This document shows, piece by piece, positions 7,601 through 15,261 of a stretch of 23,350 bases of DNA (positions are counted from its first letter, which is position 1; each line of letters opens with the position of its first letter). The notes beneath the pieces were generated by a model, which worked only from the letters and a program-made list of their open reading frames with translations, had not been told where the DNA came from and did no database searches. Source of the DNA: Clostridia bacterium (lineage in GTDB: Bacteria > Bacillota_A > Clostridia > Oscillospirales > QAKW01); NCBI GenBank assembly GCA_017396865.1, contig JAFQKO010000089.1, forward strand, positions 1 to 23,350, read 5' to 3'. Both the position numbers and the translations under genes were made by a program.

Positions 7601-10322
7601 TGAATTCGCAGGAATCCTCCACATGAAGCTTGGAGACCGTACCCGCATTGCAGCCGAACACGCCCACGTAAGAGCTGCCGCTGACGATCAGGTTGGAGAT
7701 ACTGTGGCCGTTGCCGTCGAAGAAGCCGGTAAAGGGATCCTCGGAGGTTCCGATCGGAGTGAAGGTATAATCGGTCATGTCCAGATCGGCGGTCAGGCGA
7801 TAGCAACCGCTCAGGTCGCCGCTTGCCAGCGCAATCAGCTGCTCGGGGGTAGAGATATCGGTGGGAACCGACCAGGCCGCATAATAGACTGCATCGCGAT
7901 AAACGTCGGCGGGGATGGCATTTACGGCATCGCCCTCCAGCGCTTCGTTATCATACCAGCCCGCAAACACGTAGCCGTCCCGCTTAACGGAACCTGCATT
8001 GGGCAATGCCTGGGCGTAGCCGCCCATATGGGTTGCTTCAGGCTCGGTGATGAAGCTGCCGCCGTTCAGGCGATAAATGACGTTATAAACGCGGTTGGTA
8101 TAGTAAGCGGTGATCTGAATATCCTCAGCGAGCATTTTCCAAGAGGAATCGATCACGGTATTTTCATAAACCGCCTTATTAAAGGTATAGCCGGACGGCG
8201 TTTTCAGGGAGATGCTTGCCCCTGCCGCCGCATAGACGTCCTCGGTTTCGATCTCGGCATTCTGGGAATCCAAGCCCAGCACGCTGACGCGATAGACTGC
8301 CCTTTCGGGGTTCAGAACGGGGCCGGAGGCGCTCATTGCCCATGCACCGCTGTTGCCGAGCGTTCCGGTGGCGGTATTGAGCTTCCATGCGGTTTCATCG
8401 GTCAGGAAGTCCTTCCATTCGATGGTGCCTTCACGGTCGGTACGGGTGAGATAATAGCTTTCTTGAATGGAGCCGCCGCTGCGGGCGATCTGCTCGGAGG
8501 CGCCGCCGTAGACGTTGCCGACCACGTAGCAGCTATGGATGGTGCTGTTGCCGAAGCCATAGCCGGCGATACCGCCGTTTTCCTGGGTGGAGGTATTGTT
8601 CACACCGCAGGTGCCGTACTGCACGATGGAGCGCAGGGTGGTTTGAACGCTCAACGCCACGATGCCGTTATTGATCATACCGGTTGCAGAGGAATAGCAG
8701 TCCAGATGGTTTTCTATATTTTGAATGGTACTGTTGCGCACCAGAGCGCAGAGCACGGCGGTGCGGTTATTATCACCGACCAAGGAGCCCTCGTCGATAA
8801 TCATATTTTGGATCACACCGCCCTCTACGTAGCCGAAGAGTGCCTGATAATCGCCGCTTTGCGCGAAGTTGATATTCTTAAAATGATGATACTGCCCATC
8901 GAAGGTGCCTGCAAAGTAGGTGGAATCCGAAGAGGCAACGCCGCCGCTGGAGGTGACCACCGTACCGATGGTTGTCCAGGAGGGATACTCGCTGAAATCC
9001 AGATCGTTGACCACATAGATGGTCTTGCCCTCGAAGGTCGTGCCATCGTTGACGCTGCCGGCCATCATATAGAGATCATCGGCCGATTCCACGATAAAGA
9101 TGGGCGCCTCGGGGAACAGCACCGCCTCGCTGACGTTGGGATAAGCGCCGTCCAGCACCAGCGTAACGGTGGAAACGCCGTTGAGATCGATGATATCACC
9201 GCCGTTGTAGGTCTCCCCGTTGGCAACGGCATACAGGACGAGGGAATCATCTTCCCAGAAATAGGGAACCTCATAGCCCTCCCCGTTGCCGGAGAAATAA
9301 TGGGTGCCGCCCTTCAGAACCACGCCGCTGCGATCCAGCTCGAGATCCACAGCATAAACCGAGCCCAGCTCATCGTTCTTAAAGACCAGCTCGCCATCCT
9401 CGTTCACCGTAAAGGCGCCGGTATTATTGCCGATGGCACGGTTCATCTCATAGGCCAGCTTGGCATAGTCGGGCTCTGCGATCTCCGCTGCGCCAAAGGC
9501 ATTCTTCGTGCAGGAGCCTGCCAGATAATAGCTATCGGCATAGGCGGTGGCGGAATAGCTGCTGCCGTTGCGGGCGATCGCATCGACCACGGTAGCGCCG
9601 GAGGCGGTGGTGGTGACACTACCCTCATTATAGCAAACGCGAATCGTTGCGTTCCCCTGCGCCCAGCCGGTGATACCGCCCGCGGCCGTATTCTTAGCAT
9701 AGACCTTACCCATATTAAAGCATCCGTAGAAAGAAGCATTTTCACGGGCAACACCGGCAAGTCCGCCGCAACCGTCGGAACCGCTGAGAGAGGTAATATT
9801 TGCTTTATTATAGCAGTTGATAAAGGTGCAGACGTCGCCGTAGCCTGCGATACCGCCAACGCGGTTTCCGCCGGTCACGCTGCCGCTTTCGATACCGAAA
9901 TTCATAATCGTTGCACCGCGGCAGGCACCGAAAAAGCCGACGCCGTTAACAGAGCTCTGATTAATATTCAGGTTGGAAACGGTATGGAACTGACCGTCGT
10001 AGGTGCCGCAGAAATACTGGGCAAAATTCGGATCGGTGGCGTTGGTGGCGTTGCCGCCGATGGGGGTGAATTCCCCGCTCAGGGTAATATCTGCCACCTG
10101 ATAGATCGTGCGCTCCGCAAAATCCTCGCCGCTGTTGACGATCTGCGCGAAGGTTTCAAGGTCGCTTTGATCCTCGATCAGAAAGCTTCTGGAATTCGCA
10201 TTCGCCGCATAATCCTTCATATGCGGGATATCCGAATCCGCCGAAACGGGCATAACGAACCCGCTGACCATCGAAAGGATCAGGGCGAGCATCGCAAGCC
10301 ATGCTGACAAACGTTTTTTCAT
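4689..10322 (-). CDS. Giant secreted multidomain protein: beta-helix/GLUG modules, inserted EEP phosphodiesterase, InlB-type repeat, Cys-rich repeats, cohesin-like domain, dockerin
   Basis: I set the start at 10322 because AAGGATGG lies 7 bases upstream and a signal peptide follows at once (MKKRLSAWLAMLALILSMV, cut after about residue 28). The upstream in-frame ATG at 10430 would overlap the promoter. In 1,877 residues I see: a beta-helix module with VGGIAG-type turns (about 41-320); a second (about 407-670); an InlB/Flg_new repeat (about 744-814); and a third beta-helix (about 824-1300) interrupted by an EEP domain (about 943-1197). The EEP residues Glu984, His1071, Asp1108/Asn1110, Asp1161 and Asp1189-His1190 are all present. 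Then come Cys-rich repeats of about 69 residues (1361-1677), a cohesin-like domain (1680-1810) and a dockerin with two calcium loops (1817-1876). It is probably a surface or cellulosome-like component with nuclease or phosphodiesterase activity. The substrate is unknown. Confidence 0.9.
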   Translation of the reverse strand: MKKRLSAWLAMLALILSMVSGFVMPVSADSDIPHMKDYAANANSRSFLIEDQSDLETFAQIVNSGEDFAERTIYQVADITLSGEFTPIGGNATNATDPNFAQYFCGTYDGQFHTVSNLNINQSSVNGVGFFGACRGATIMNFGIESGSVTGGNRVGGIAGYGDVCTFINCYNKANITSLSGSDGCGGLAGVARENASFYGCFNMGKVYAKNTAAGGITGWAQGNATIRVCYNEGSVTTTASGATVVDAIARNGSSYSATAYADSYYLAGSCTKNAFGAAEIAEPDYAKLAYEMNRAIGNNTGAFTVNEDGELVFKNDELGSVYAVDLELDRSGVVLKGGTHYFSGNGEGYEVPYFWEDDSLVLYAVANGETYNGGDIIDLNGVSTVTLVLDGAYPNVSEAVLFPEAPIFIVESADDLYMMAGSVNDGTTFEGKTIYVVNDLDFSEYPSWTTIGTVVTSSGGVASSDSTYFAGTFDGQYHHFKNINFAQSGDYQALFGYVEGGVIQNMIIDEGSLVGDNNRTAVLCALVRNSTIQNIENHLDCYSSATGMINNGIVALSVQTTLRSIVQYGTCGVNNTSTQENGGIAGYGFGNSTIHSCYVVGNVYGGASEQIARSGGSIQESYYLTRTDREGTIEWKDFLTDETAWKLNTATGTLGNSGAWAMSASGPVLNPERAVYRVSVLGLDSQNAEIETEDVYAAAGASISLKTPSGYTFNKAVYENTVIDSSWKMLAEDIQITAYYTNRVYNVIYRLNGGSFITEPEATHMGGYAQALPNAGSVKRDGYVFAGWYDNEALEGDAVNAIPADVYRDAVYYAAWSVPTDISTPEQLIALASGDLSGCYRLTADLDMTDYTFTPIGTSEDPFTGFFDGNGHSISNLIVSGSSYVGVFGCNAGTVSKLHVEDSCEFSGNSYVGGVAGYNSGTIVDCISEAMVVCTEAEEPPEYKIMSQNLCVWGSGQFSVANRQPRMLQRIYNYDPDVICFQEGSETWVNYLNNNLSGYTLLYKYRSDKESVPIAYKTDKFAVVESGHFWLSDTPEVESKGWDGACYRICTYAVVQDVDTAEMIAFFSVHLDHQGSVARKNGAKLIRDRIEALRERFPGIMTFAAGDYNTTEYTEAYNILSTDGMADARYIAELTDNINTHGSPETEADYLANGASSKIDFIMTFEDAVNISRFQTLDECIDGYRLSDHNGLLATFTPSGSVNFGGVAGVNTGVIDRGFSLPFMDGGSLVGTVAGQNKGALNDANYYDFETELPAVGKGSDEGAIYQSTFDAELAWKINQQAGETVYTIEDDYPALVTEDAAVPVCLTVNGTPVYLFSGTEYTPDVSDYTEPIRSLNGIYFEEETFTVPAYDAVLTITEAVECGEDCSGSWIVIDGDTHRWVCDANASHFVEGEHQWVDAESVAPTCDNAGHTLQSCSECGTEKIGETLEAIGHEWGKYLPLDENDHYRVCANDPAHLDYAAHTFDAGVYVAQTCVSMGYTRYTCSDCDYYYDVYLEPATDHSWGEWTYTDEETHTRACIYEASHTQTETHDYVATEQAPTCTENGGIIYTCSGCGHSYMEETSEPLDHAYGEWIADGEENHKKVCANDPNHVVYEAHNIVAGEPVAPTCTEDGYTRYFCTECDYFYDSDIMAATGHVWGDWSLVTDATETEQGTLERACETCGETETRIIPIATDAAVVLEATADTANGTVVVVGKLQNNPGIASLQLELTYDVEALKPEGTDALVRGDALSGMMFGSGIEANPESGSFKLTWFGAENDTEDGVLFTLTFTVLQEGETKIGIRVVDDTVYNEDYEAVALLDRDATVDAKFKQEVQVLLGDVNDDGAVNSADVVLLMKVCANANVEYNEANSDVNESGNLDSSDVVALMKRITTSG

Positions 10323-10374
10323 AACAGTACCATCCTTAAAAACGATTTTGGCATAATTATACCAATACATTTTA

Positions 10375-10403
10375 ATTATAATATGAAAAGACCCTTTTTG
10401 CAA
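10375..10403 (-). promoter_or_regulatory. Promoter of the giant secreted protein gene
   Basis: On the minus strand, -35 TTGCAA (10398-10403) and -10 TATAAT (10375-10380) are separated by exactly 17 bases. The start codon is 52 bases beyond the -10, giving an untranslated leader of roughly 45 bases. Confidence 0.72.
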
Positions 10404-10430
10404 GAAAACTTTTTTCGTCAATACAACCAA

Positions 10431-10477
10431 AATACGCCGTTTGTTTTCGTCGCATTGACCAAAACAAACGGCGTATT
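10431..10477 (-). terminator. 17-bp inverted repeat, probable terminator of the six-gene minus-strand operon
   Basis: Bases 10431-10447 pair perfectly with 10461-10477 (AATACGCCGTTTG and its complement). The loop is 13 bases and could itself form a 3-bp inner stem (GTC/GAC). It starts 4 bases past the stop of the HGSNAT-like gene. On the minus strand the stem ends in a T-rich stretch (TATTTTGGTTG) rather than a pure T run, so termination may be imperfect and leak into the giant gene. Confidence 0.65.
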
Positions 10478-10481
10478 CAAA

Positions 10482-11216
10482 TCAAGCTGTGATAAAGAAA
10501 AACAGATAGCTGAGCCCAAACAATACGATTTGGTGCAGCAGATAGATTATCAGCGAATGGCGCCCCACCCACTCCAGCGGGCGAAGCCGCAGGGTATAAA
10601 ACCAGCGGGGAAATTTCCGATCCCGCACGGCAGGACCCAGAACGGCTCCGGCCAAAAAGCCGAAGAAATAGGGCAGCAGCGGATAATAATCGGCAGAATA
10701 GAAGCCTGCATAGGGAAAGCCGATCGCCAGCCGCAGATGTACCGCCACCTCGGAGGCGGGGAGGTGGATCATCACCAGCCAAAGCACCAGCAGCCCCAGC
10801 GCCGTGAGCCCGCCGACCCAGCGCTGCTTACAGGTAATCAGCCCATAGAGCAGCATCGAAGCGCCGAACATATGCAGGATGCCGAACCAGATCTGCATTC
10901 CGTCTACGCCCAGTGCGGGCATCAGATAGGCCGTTACCAGCGTAACCAGCATCGCCGCCCCGCTAACGATCAGGCCCCGCCGCAAAACGCTGCGGGAATA
11001 GGCGGTACAAATACCGCTGATCAGCAAAAAGGCAACGACGAAAATCTCCTGCAGCACCCAAAACAGCTCGGTTTCCAGAAAGGGGATCTGCACGTTTTTT
11101 CCGTGCATCCAGCCCGCCATCTGCACCGATACCAACGCATGGTGAAGCACCATGCCGATCACGGCAATGCCCCGAATCCAATCCAGAGCAAAAACCCGTT
11201 GATCAAGCCTTTTCAT
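10482..11216 (-). CDS. HGSNAT-like membrane protein (DUF1624, heparan-alpha-glucosaminide N-acetyltransferase family)
   Basis: This 244-residue protein is almost entirely hydrophobic, with about seven membrane segments. It begins with the family signature: RxxALDWIRGIAVIGMVLHH at about residues 7-26, followed by a conserved SGI-type segment and a C-terminal GRHSLIIYLLHQ. This places it in the bacterial DUF1624/HGSNAT_cat family of multi-pass membrane proteins that probably transfer acyl groups across the membrane to envelope sugars. The second His in the first segment is a candidate catalytic residue by analogy with the human enzyme; this is inference. Its start overlaps the end of the upstream coiled-coil gene by 14 bases, so it is translated from the same mRNA as the last gene of the operon. 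The ribosome site is weak, consistent with translational coupling. Confidence 0.82.
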   Translation of the reverse strand: MKRLDQRVFALDWIRGIAVIGMVLHHALVSVQMAGWMHGKNVQIPFLETELFWVLQEIFVVAFLLISGICTAYSRSVLRRGLIVSGAAMLVTLVTAYLMPALGVDGMQIWFGILHMFGASMLLYGLITCKQRWVGGLTALGLLVLWLVMIHLPASEVAVHLRLAIGFPYAGFYSADYYPLLPYFFGFLAGAVLGPAVRDRKFPRWFYTLRLRPLEWVGRHSLIIYLLHQIVLFGLSYLFFFITA

Positions 11217-11667
11217 CGGTCTTCTGCTTACGGATGGACTTGCGGGTTTCCTCCAGCGCCTGCGAGCTCTTTTGCAGGCTGTCCACCATCCGGCTCATAA
11301 TATTATCGCAATACTCAACGGTAGCGCTCTTCATTTCCTTGGCGTTCTTCTGCGCCTTGGCGATGATATCCTGCGCCTGCTGCTGCGCCTCGCGGTAAAT
11401 TGCCTCCTGAGAGACCAGCTTTTCTGCCTGCGCACGGGCGGCGGAAATTGCGATTTCAGCCTCCTCGCGACCCTTCAAGATGATCCGATCCCGCTTCTCG
11501 ATAATTTCATTGCTGGCACGGATCTCCTCGGGCAGAGAAGAGCGCAGATCTGCGATCAGGTCGTAGAGCTCCGCTGTGCTGACCACCCGCTTGCCGCCGC
11601 TCATCGGCAGGCTCCAGGCATCCTCCAATAAATCTTCCATCGCGGTCAAAATTTCTTCGATTTTCAT
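11203..11667 (-). CDS. Coiled-coil protein resembling F-type ATPase subunit b
   Basis: The 154-residue protein is rich in Ala, Glu, Lys and Gln. A long predicted helix spans about residues 45-150, containing heptad-like runs such as AEIAISAARAQAEKL and AQDIIAKAQKNAKEM, typical of ATP synthase subunit b or V-ATPase subunit H-like proteins. It lacks the N-terminal membrane anchor of true AtpF, and no other ATP synthase gene is near, so it is not an ATP synthase subunit. Small coiled-coil proteins of this kind often follow coaD in Clostridia and have no established role; a DivIVA-like or cell-envelope scaffold role is possible. Its start overlaps the coaD stop as ATGA (11664-11667), and its end overlaps the HGSNAT-like gene. 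Confidence 0.78.
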   Translation of the reverse strand: MKIEEILTAMEDLLEDAWSLPMSGGKRVVSTAELYDLIADLRSSLPEEIRASNEIIEKRDRIILKGREEAEIAISAARAQAEKLVSQEAIYREAQQQAQDIIAKAQKNAKEMKSATVEYCDNIMSRMVDSLQKSSQALEETRKSIRKQKTDEKA

Positions 11668-12155
11668 CCTTCAATCTCCTTTAAAATAGCGTTTTTAATA
11701 TCGTCTGCCACCGCAGGATGCACAAAGTCAGTGATCTCGCCACCGTTTCGGGCGATCTCCTTTACGATACTGGACGAAAGATACAGGTATTTTGCATTGG
11801 TATTGAGATACAGCGTTTCGATATCCCGATTGAGCTTCTTATTGATCAGCGCCATCTGGAATTCATATTCAAAGTCGGTCACCGCACGCAGACCCTTCAC
11901 GATGGCAACGGCGCCCTTTTCGGCGGCGCATTCCACCAGCAGGCCCGAGAAGGTGATCACCTCCACGTTGGGCAGATCGGTAATACAGCGGTTGATCAGC
12001 TCGATCCGCTTTTCCACCGGAAACAGCGGGCGCTTGGAGCTGTTGGTCAATACCGCCACGTAGACCTTATCGAACAGCTTGGCCGTTCTGGCAATAATAT
12101 CCAGATGCCCCAGCGTGACCGGATCAAACGAGCCGGGACAGATTGCGATCTTCAT
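11664..12155 (-). CDS. coaD: Phosphopantetheine adenylyltransferase (CoaD)
   Basis: The 163-residue product matches the usual PPAT length and begins MKIAICPGSFDPVTLGHLDI, with the nucleotidyltransferase (T/H)xGH signature at Thr14-Leu-Gly-His17. The second signature, YLSSSIVKEIA near residue 127, is the SSS-V-RE-like motif that binds ATP phosphates. The enzyme transfers AMP from ATP to 4'-phosphopantetheine, forming dephospho-CoA in the fourth step of coenzyme A synthesis in the cytosol. Lys, Arg and Gly residues typical of the active site (for example GLRAVTDFEYE) are intact. Its start overlaps the rsmD stop by four bases (ATGA at 12152-12155), so the two are translationally coupled. The rsmD-coaD pairing is a well-known Firmicutes arrangement and supports both calls. 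Confidence 0.97.
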   Translation of the reverse strand: MKIAICPGSFDPVTLGHLDIIARTAKLFDKVYVAVLTNSSKRPLFPVEKRIELINRCITDLPNVEVITFSGLLVECAAEKGAVAIVKGLRAVTDFEYEFQMALINKKLNRDIETLYLNTNAKYLYLSSSIVKEIARNGGEITDFVHPAVADDIKNAILKEIEG

Positions 12156-12706
12156 TCTTCACTCCTCCTTTTTTCCAAAAGGGTCATTTTGACCGTTCCC
12201 TGCCGATATTCCTTTCGCAGGGTGAGGCCAAAGGTGGGAACCTGCTCGTCTGCCGCTGTTTCCGCCACCACCAGCGCTCCTTCGGGCAGCATCGGCACCA
12301 AAAGCGCCAGCGCATCGGCCACCAGGCCCTGATGATAGGGCGGATCCAGAAAGACAAGATCGGGCTTCTCCCGTTCCTTTTCTATCATTTTAACACACAT
12401 CACATAGTCGTTGCAAGTTTCTTTTGCAATATTTTCAAAATTACAGCTTTGGATATTGCGATGCACCACCGCCATGGCGGCGGGATTGCGGTCGTTGAAG
12501 CGGCAGAGCCGCGCCCCGCGGGATAAGGCCTCCAGCCCCAGCTGGCCGCTTCCCGCAAACAGATCCAGCACGTAGCGGTCGGCAAGCTCAAACTGAATGG
12601 CGGAAAAAACCGCCATCTTCAGCCGCTCCAGGGTGGGACGGGTATCCTCCCCCTCCAACGTCGCCAATTTTTTACCGCGCCGTGTTCCGGCAATAATTCG
12701 CATCAT
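12152..12706 (-). CDS. rsmD: 16S rRNA (guanine966-N2)-methyltransferase RsmD
   Basis: The protein (184 residues from this start) opens MMRIIAGTRRGKKL, the RsmD N-terminus. It then shows RPTLERLKMAVFSAI (the family's RPTxDRxKEALF region), the SAM-binding motif DLFAGSGQLGLEALSRGA, and the catalytic FLDPPY motif near residue 120. It methylates N2 of G966 in 16S rRNA during 30S assembly. The start could be the ATG at 12706 or the adjacent one at 12703. Both fall in the ATGATGA overlap with the uvrC stop (12703-12705) and lie behind an AGAAGGAAG ribosome site. A more distal ATG at 12727 would add seven Glu/Gly-rich residues with no family match and was not used. Confidence 0.95.
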   Translation of the reverse strand: MMRIIAGTRRGKKLATLEGEDTRPTLERLKMAVFSAIQFELADRYVLDLFAGSGQLGLEALSRGARLCRFNDRNPAAMAVVHRNIQSCNFENIAKETCNDYVMCVKMIEKEREKPDLVFLDPPYHQGLVADALALLVPMLPEGALVVAETAADEQVPTFGLTLRKEYRQGTVKMTLLEKRRSEE

Positions 12707-14496
12707 GCTTCCTTCTCCTTCTTCCATATCCGCTCGGCCACCGCAAGCGGAATCCCCGCTTTTGCGGCGATTTCTGCGGCATCCGCATCGCCGATGCCCT
12801 TGGGAAAGGCCTTTTTAAATTTCTTGAGACGTGCCTCCCCCATCCCCTCGATATCCAGCAGAGGGGAACGAACCATTCTTTTGGTATGCTTTTTCTTCAT
12901 ATAAGTGATGGCGTAGCGGTGTACCTCCTCCTGCAGAGAAGCGAAGAAGGCATAGAGTGCAGGATCGCTTCGCAGATCCAGCTCCCCCTGATCGGAGACC
13001 AGCCCGCGGGTACGGTGCCGCCGATCCTTCACCAAGCCAAATAGAGGAATTTCCCCGCAAAGGTCGGCCACTGCGTGGATATGCTGCAAGCCGCCGTCCA
13101 TCAGGATCAGGTCGGGCGTGCCGCCGAATTCCGCCTCCCCCAGATGGGAAAGCCTGCGCTCCAGCATTTGGCGGGTGGCGGCGTAGTCGTCCTGCTGCCA
13201 TTGATCGCGGATCTCGAATTTCCGATAGGCACTCCGCTTAAAGCGCCCCTCCTCCCAAACGATCATACCGCCCACCATCGACTCGCTGCCGAGGTTGGAA
13301 ATATCATACATTTCGATTCGCTTGGGCGGTGCGGAAAGGCCTAAGGTCTGGCCGATCAAAACCGCCAATTTTCGCGTTTTATCCCCGGCCGCCTCCCGCT
13401 CCGCCAATTTCTCGGCGGCGTTCTTGCGGCAAAGGGAAAGCAGCTCGGTGCCGCGCCCCCGTTGGGGCGCCCGCAGATGCACCGCACCGCCCCGCAGCTC
13501 GGAAAGATACTGCTCCAGCAACGCCTGCTCCTCCGGCAGGGAGGGCACCAAAATTTCCTTCGGCAACCGCTCCGGCGACTGATAATAGCGCTGGATAAAG
13601 GGCGCCAGCCATTCCTCCTCCGCTCCGTTTTGCAGCAAAACGGTATCCTGCATCAGGATACGGCCGTCGCGGATGGCCAGAACGCCCACCGCCAGCCGAT
13701 CGCCCAGCCGCACCGCATCCAGCGCGTCGCGATCAACGCCCTCGCGGTCGGTAACGATCTGATTTTGTCCTAATTTTTCCAGCTTGCGGATGCGATCACG
13801 GATCGCCGCCGCCTTTTCAAATTCCAAATGCTCCGCCGCCTGCTCCATCTTCTTTTGGAGATCGGCGATGAGGGCGCGATAATCGCCCTTCAGAAAGTCG
13901 ACCACCTCGGCGATCCGTTCCCGATACTGCTCCTGCGAGACCTTCCCGGTGCAAACGCCCATGCAGCAGCCGATATGATGCCGCAGGCAGGGCCGCCCCT
14001 TACGGAAATCCCGCGGGAACTGCCGATTGCAGGTGACCAAGCCAAAGAGATCGTTGGCGGTGCGAACGATCTCGGCCGCCGCACCCATCTGAGGATAGGG
14101 GCCAAACAGCCGCTTGCCCTCTTTATTCTCCTGCCGCAGCACGCTCAGCCGCGGATAGGGATTTTTCAGATTCATGCTGACGTAAGGATAGGTTTTATCG
14201 TCTTTCAAAAGAATGTTATATTTAGGAGAATGCTCCTTGATCAGCACGTTCTCCAGGATCAGCGCCTCCATCTCGGAATTGACGCAGATATAGTCGAAAT
14301 CCGCCACCTTCTGCACCATCGCCATGACCTTGGCCGTATGGCTTTTCACGCCCGTGAAATAGGAGGTGACACGGTTTTTGAGGTTTTTGGCCTTGCCCAC
14401 GTAGATGATCGTTCCTTGCGCATCCTTCATCAGATACACGCCGGGGCGGGCGGTCAAAACCTTTAATTTATCGGTTACAGCCTGCGGAAATTTCAT
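12703..14496 (-). CDS. uvrC: Excinuclease ABC subunit C (UvrC)
   Basis: I place the start at 14496, giving 597 residues, because the homologous N-terminus (MKFPQAVTDKLKVLTARPGV) begins there, a GAGGG ribosome site precedes it, and it overlaps the upstream stop as ATGA. Domains in order are: a GIY-YIG nuclease (GVYLM at about residue 19 and IIYVGKAKNLKNRV at 30-43) for the 3' incision; a Cys-rich segment; a UVR motif (EHLEFEKAAAIRDRI, about 190-225) that binds UvrB; an RNase H-like nuclease for the 5' incision (DISN near 400, LILMDGG near 467, KDRRHRTRG); and tandem helix-hairpin-helix DNA-binding repeats (about 545-590). It cuts both sides of UvrB-bound lesions in nucleotide excision repair. 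All key motifs are intact and the length is typical. Confidence 0.97.
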   Translation of the reverse strand: MKFPQAVTDKLKVLTARPGVYLMKDAQGTIIYVGKAKNLKNRVTSYFTGVKSHTAKVMAMVQKVADFDYICVNSEMEALILENVLIKEHSPKYNILLKDDKTYPYVSMNLKNPYPRLSVLRQENKEGKRLFGPYPQMGAAAEIVRTANDLFGLVTCNRQFPRDFRKGRPCLRHHIGCCMGVCTGKVSQEQYRERIAEVVDFLKGDYRALIADLQKKMEQAAEHLEFEKAAAIRDRIRKLEKLGQNQIVTDREGVDRDALDAVRLGDRLAVGVLAIRDGRILMQDTVLLQNGAEEEWLAPFIQRYYQSPERLPKEILVPSLPEEQALLEQYLSELRGGAVHLRAPQRGRGTELLSLCRKNAAEKLAEREAAGDKTRKLAVLIGQTLGLSAPPKRIEMYDISNLGSESMVGGMIVWEEGRFKRSAYRKFEIRDQWQQDDYAATRQMLERRLSHLGEAEFGGTPDLILMDGGLQHIHAVADLCGEIPLFGLVKDRRHRTRGLVSDQGELDLRSDPALYAFFASLQEEVHRYAITYMKKKHTKRMVRSPLLDIEGMGEARLKKFKKAFPKGIGDADAAEIAAKAGIPLAVAERIWKKEKEA

Positions 14497-15146
14497 TTTT
14501 TCAGATCCCTCAACAAAAGAGCGCTGACCGCCACGGGCAGCAGGCAAAACAAGATGCCATACGCCCCCGCCAGACGGATGGCGCCGAAGCCCAACAGCGA
14601 GCCGAGGAAAAAGGAGAGCAGGCTGCCGCCGAAGAAGCGGGCACGCTCCATATGGGCATGATCGCGGGTGCAGGCATACTCCACCACACCGGAAACCGCC
14701 TGCCGCAGATTATTGGTGGAAAAGACGGTGGAGCTCTGAAAGCCCGCCGCCGAGGAAAAGGCCACCCATTGCATGGCGGTGGTGAAAAAGAGGGGGTACA
14801 GCGCAGGCAGAGCGGGCGCATCGGCGGGAATTAAAGCCAGCCCCACGCAGCCGACGACCTGCACCGCCAGCACCGCCCAGCGAAAATCGAACCGCTTGCA
14901 GAGATGCTTGCCCATCGACGCCAGCGAGATGCCTGCGACCAAGCAAAGAAGGGCGCCGCCGTAGAGCAGGAAGGCCTTGAGGTCCCATTGCAGAAACGCA
15001 GAGGTGATCAGCAGCAGGTTGGAGGTAGCGGAGGAGCCCAGCGCCCCCCGCAGCAAAACAGCATAGATTCCCATAAACCCGCCGATCACTGCCACCGAAT
15101 GGTGGAGCCGAGTTTCTTTTGTTTGAAGGGTGGTTTTCCGTTCCAT
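14493..15146 (-). CDS. DUF1275 (YoaK-like) membrane protein
   Basis: The start at 15146 (MERKTTLQTKETRLHHS) is preferred over an in-frame ATG at 15194, which lies next to the -10 region and has no ribosome site; a GAAAGG sits 9 bases before 15146. The 217-residue product has about six hydrophobic segments and the conserved DUF1275 features: an N-terminal basic region, a FMGIYAVLLRGALGSSATSN segment, AMQWVAFSSAAGFQSSTVFS and a TNNLRQAVSG segment. The family is widespread but has no assigned biochemical function; transport or membrane-associated roles have been suggested. It is the first gene of the operon and overlaps uvrC by ATGA, so its expression is tied to DNA repair and CoA genes; I see no mechanistic reason for that. 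Confidence 0.85.
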   Translation of the reverse strand: MERKTTLQTKETRLHHSVAVIGGFMGIYAVLLRGALGSSATSNLLLITSAFLQWDLKAFLLYGGALLCLVAGISLASMGKHLCKRFDFRWAVLAVQVVGCVGLALIPADAPALPALYPLFFTTAMQWVAFSSAAGFQSSTVFSTNNLRQAVSGVVEYACTRDHAHMERARFFGGSLLSFFLGSLLGFGAIRLAGAYGILFCLLPVAVSALLLRDLKK

Positions 15147-15184
15147 TGCCGCTGCCTTTCTCAAAGAATAATTCCATAATTTTA

Positions 15185-15214
15185 AGTATATCACAACTTT
15201 TACTTGAATGCCAC
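15185..15214 (-). promoter_or_regulatory. Possible promoter for the DUF1275-uvrC-rsmD-coaD operon
   Basis: On the minus strand, a TATACT -10 (15185-15190) has a weak -35 GTGGCA (15209-15214) 18 bases upstream. The -35 match is four of six, so this is tentative. It abuts the divergent promoter that drives the DUF6056 gene. Confidence 0.35.
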
Positions 15215-15232
15215 CTTTTTATATGCTAAAAT
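15204..15232 (+). promoter_or_regulatory. Promoter of the first DUF6056 gene
   Basis: A -35 TTGAAT (15204-15209) and -10 TAAAAT (15227-15232) are separated by 17 bases, 29 bases before the start codon. Most of the interval to the ATG is the AAAGGA ribosome site and an A-rich stretch. Confidence 0.6.
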
Positions 15233-15261
15233 GATAAAAAAATCAAAGGACGTGTAAAAAA

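Noticed and set aside
7101..10307. Plus-strand open frame of 1,068 codons opposite the beta-helix modules
   Set aside because: Very long, but it lacks a family match or a good ribosome site. It arises because the minus gene rarely uses codons that would place stops in the complement.
10323..10430. Upstream in-frame start (10430) extending the giant protein by 36 residues
   Set aside because: The extension overlaps the -10 and -35 boxes and would bury the signal peptide.
10383..11300. Plus-strand frame opposite the HGSNAT-like gene
   Set aside because: Basic, Gln/Pro-rich translation with no domain, over an intact membrane protein on the other strand.
11203..11667. ATP synthase subunit b (atpF)
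   Set aside because: No N-terminal membrane anchor and no neighbouring ATP synthase genes; only the coiled-coil composition is similar.
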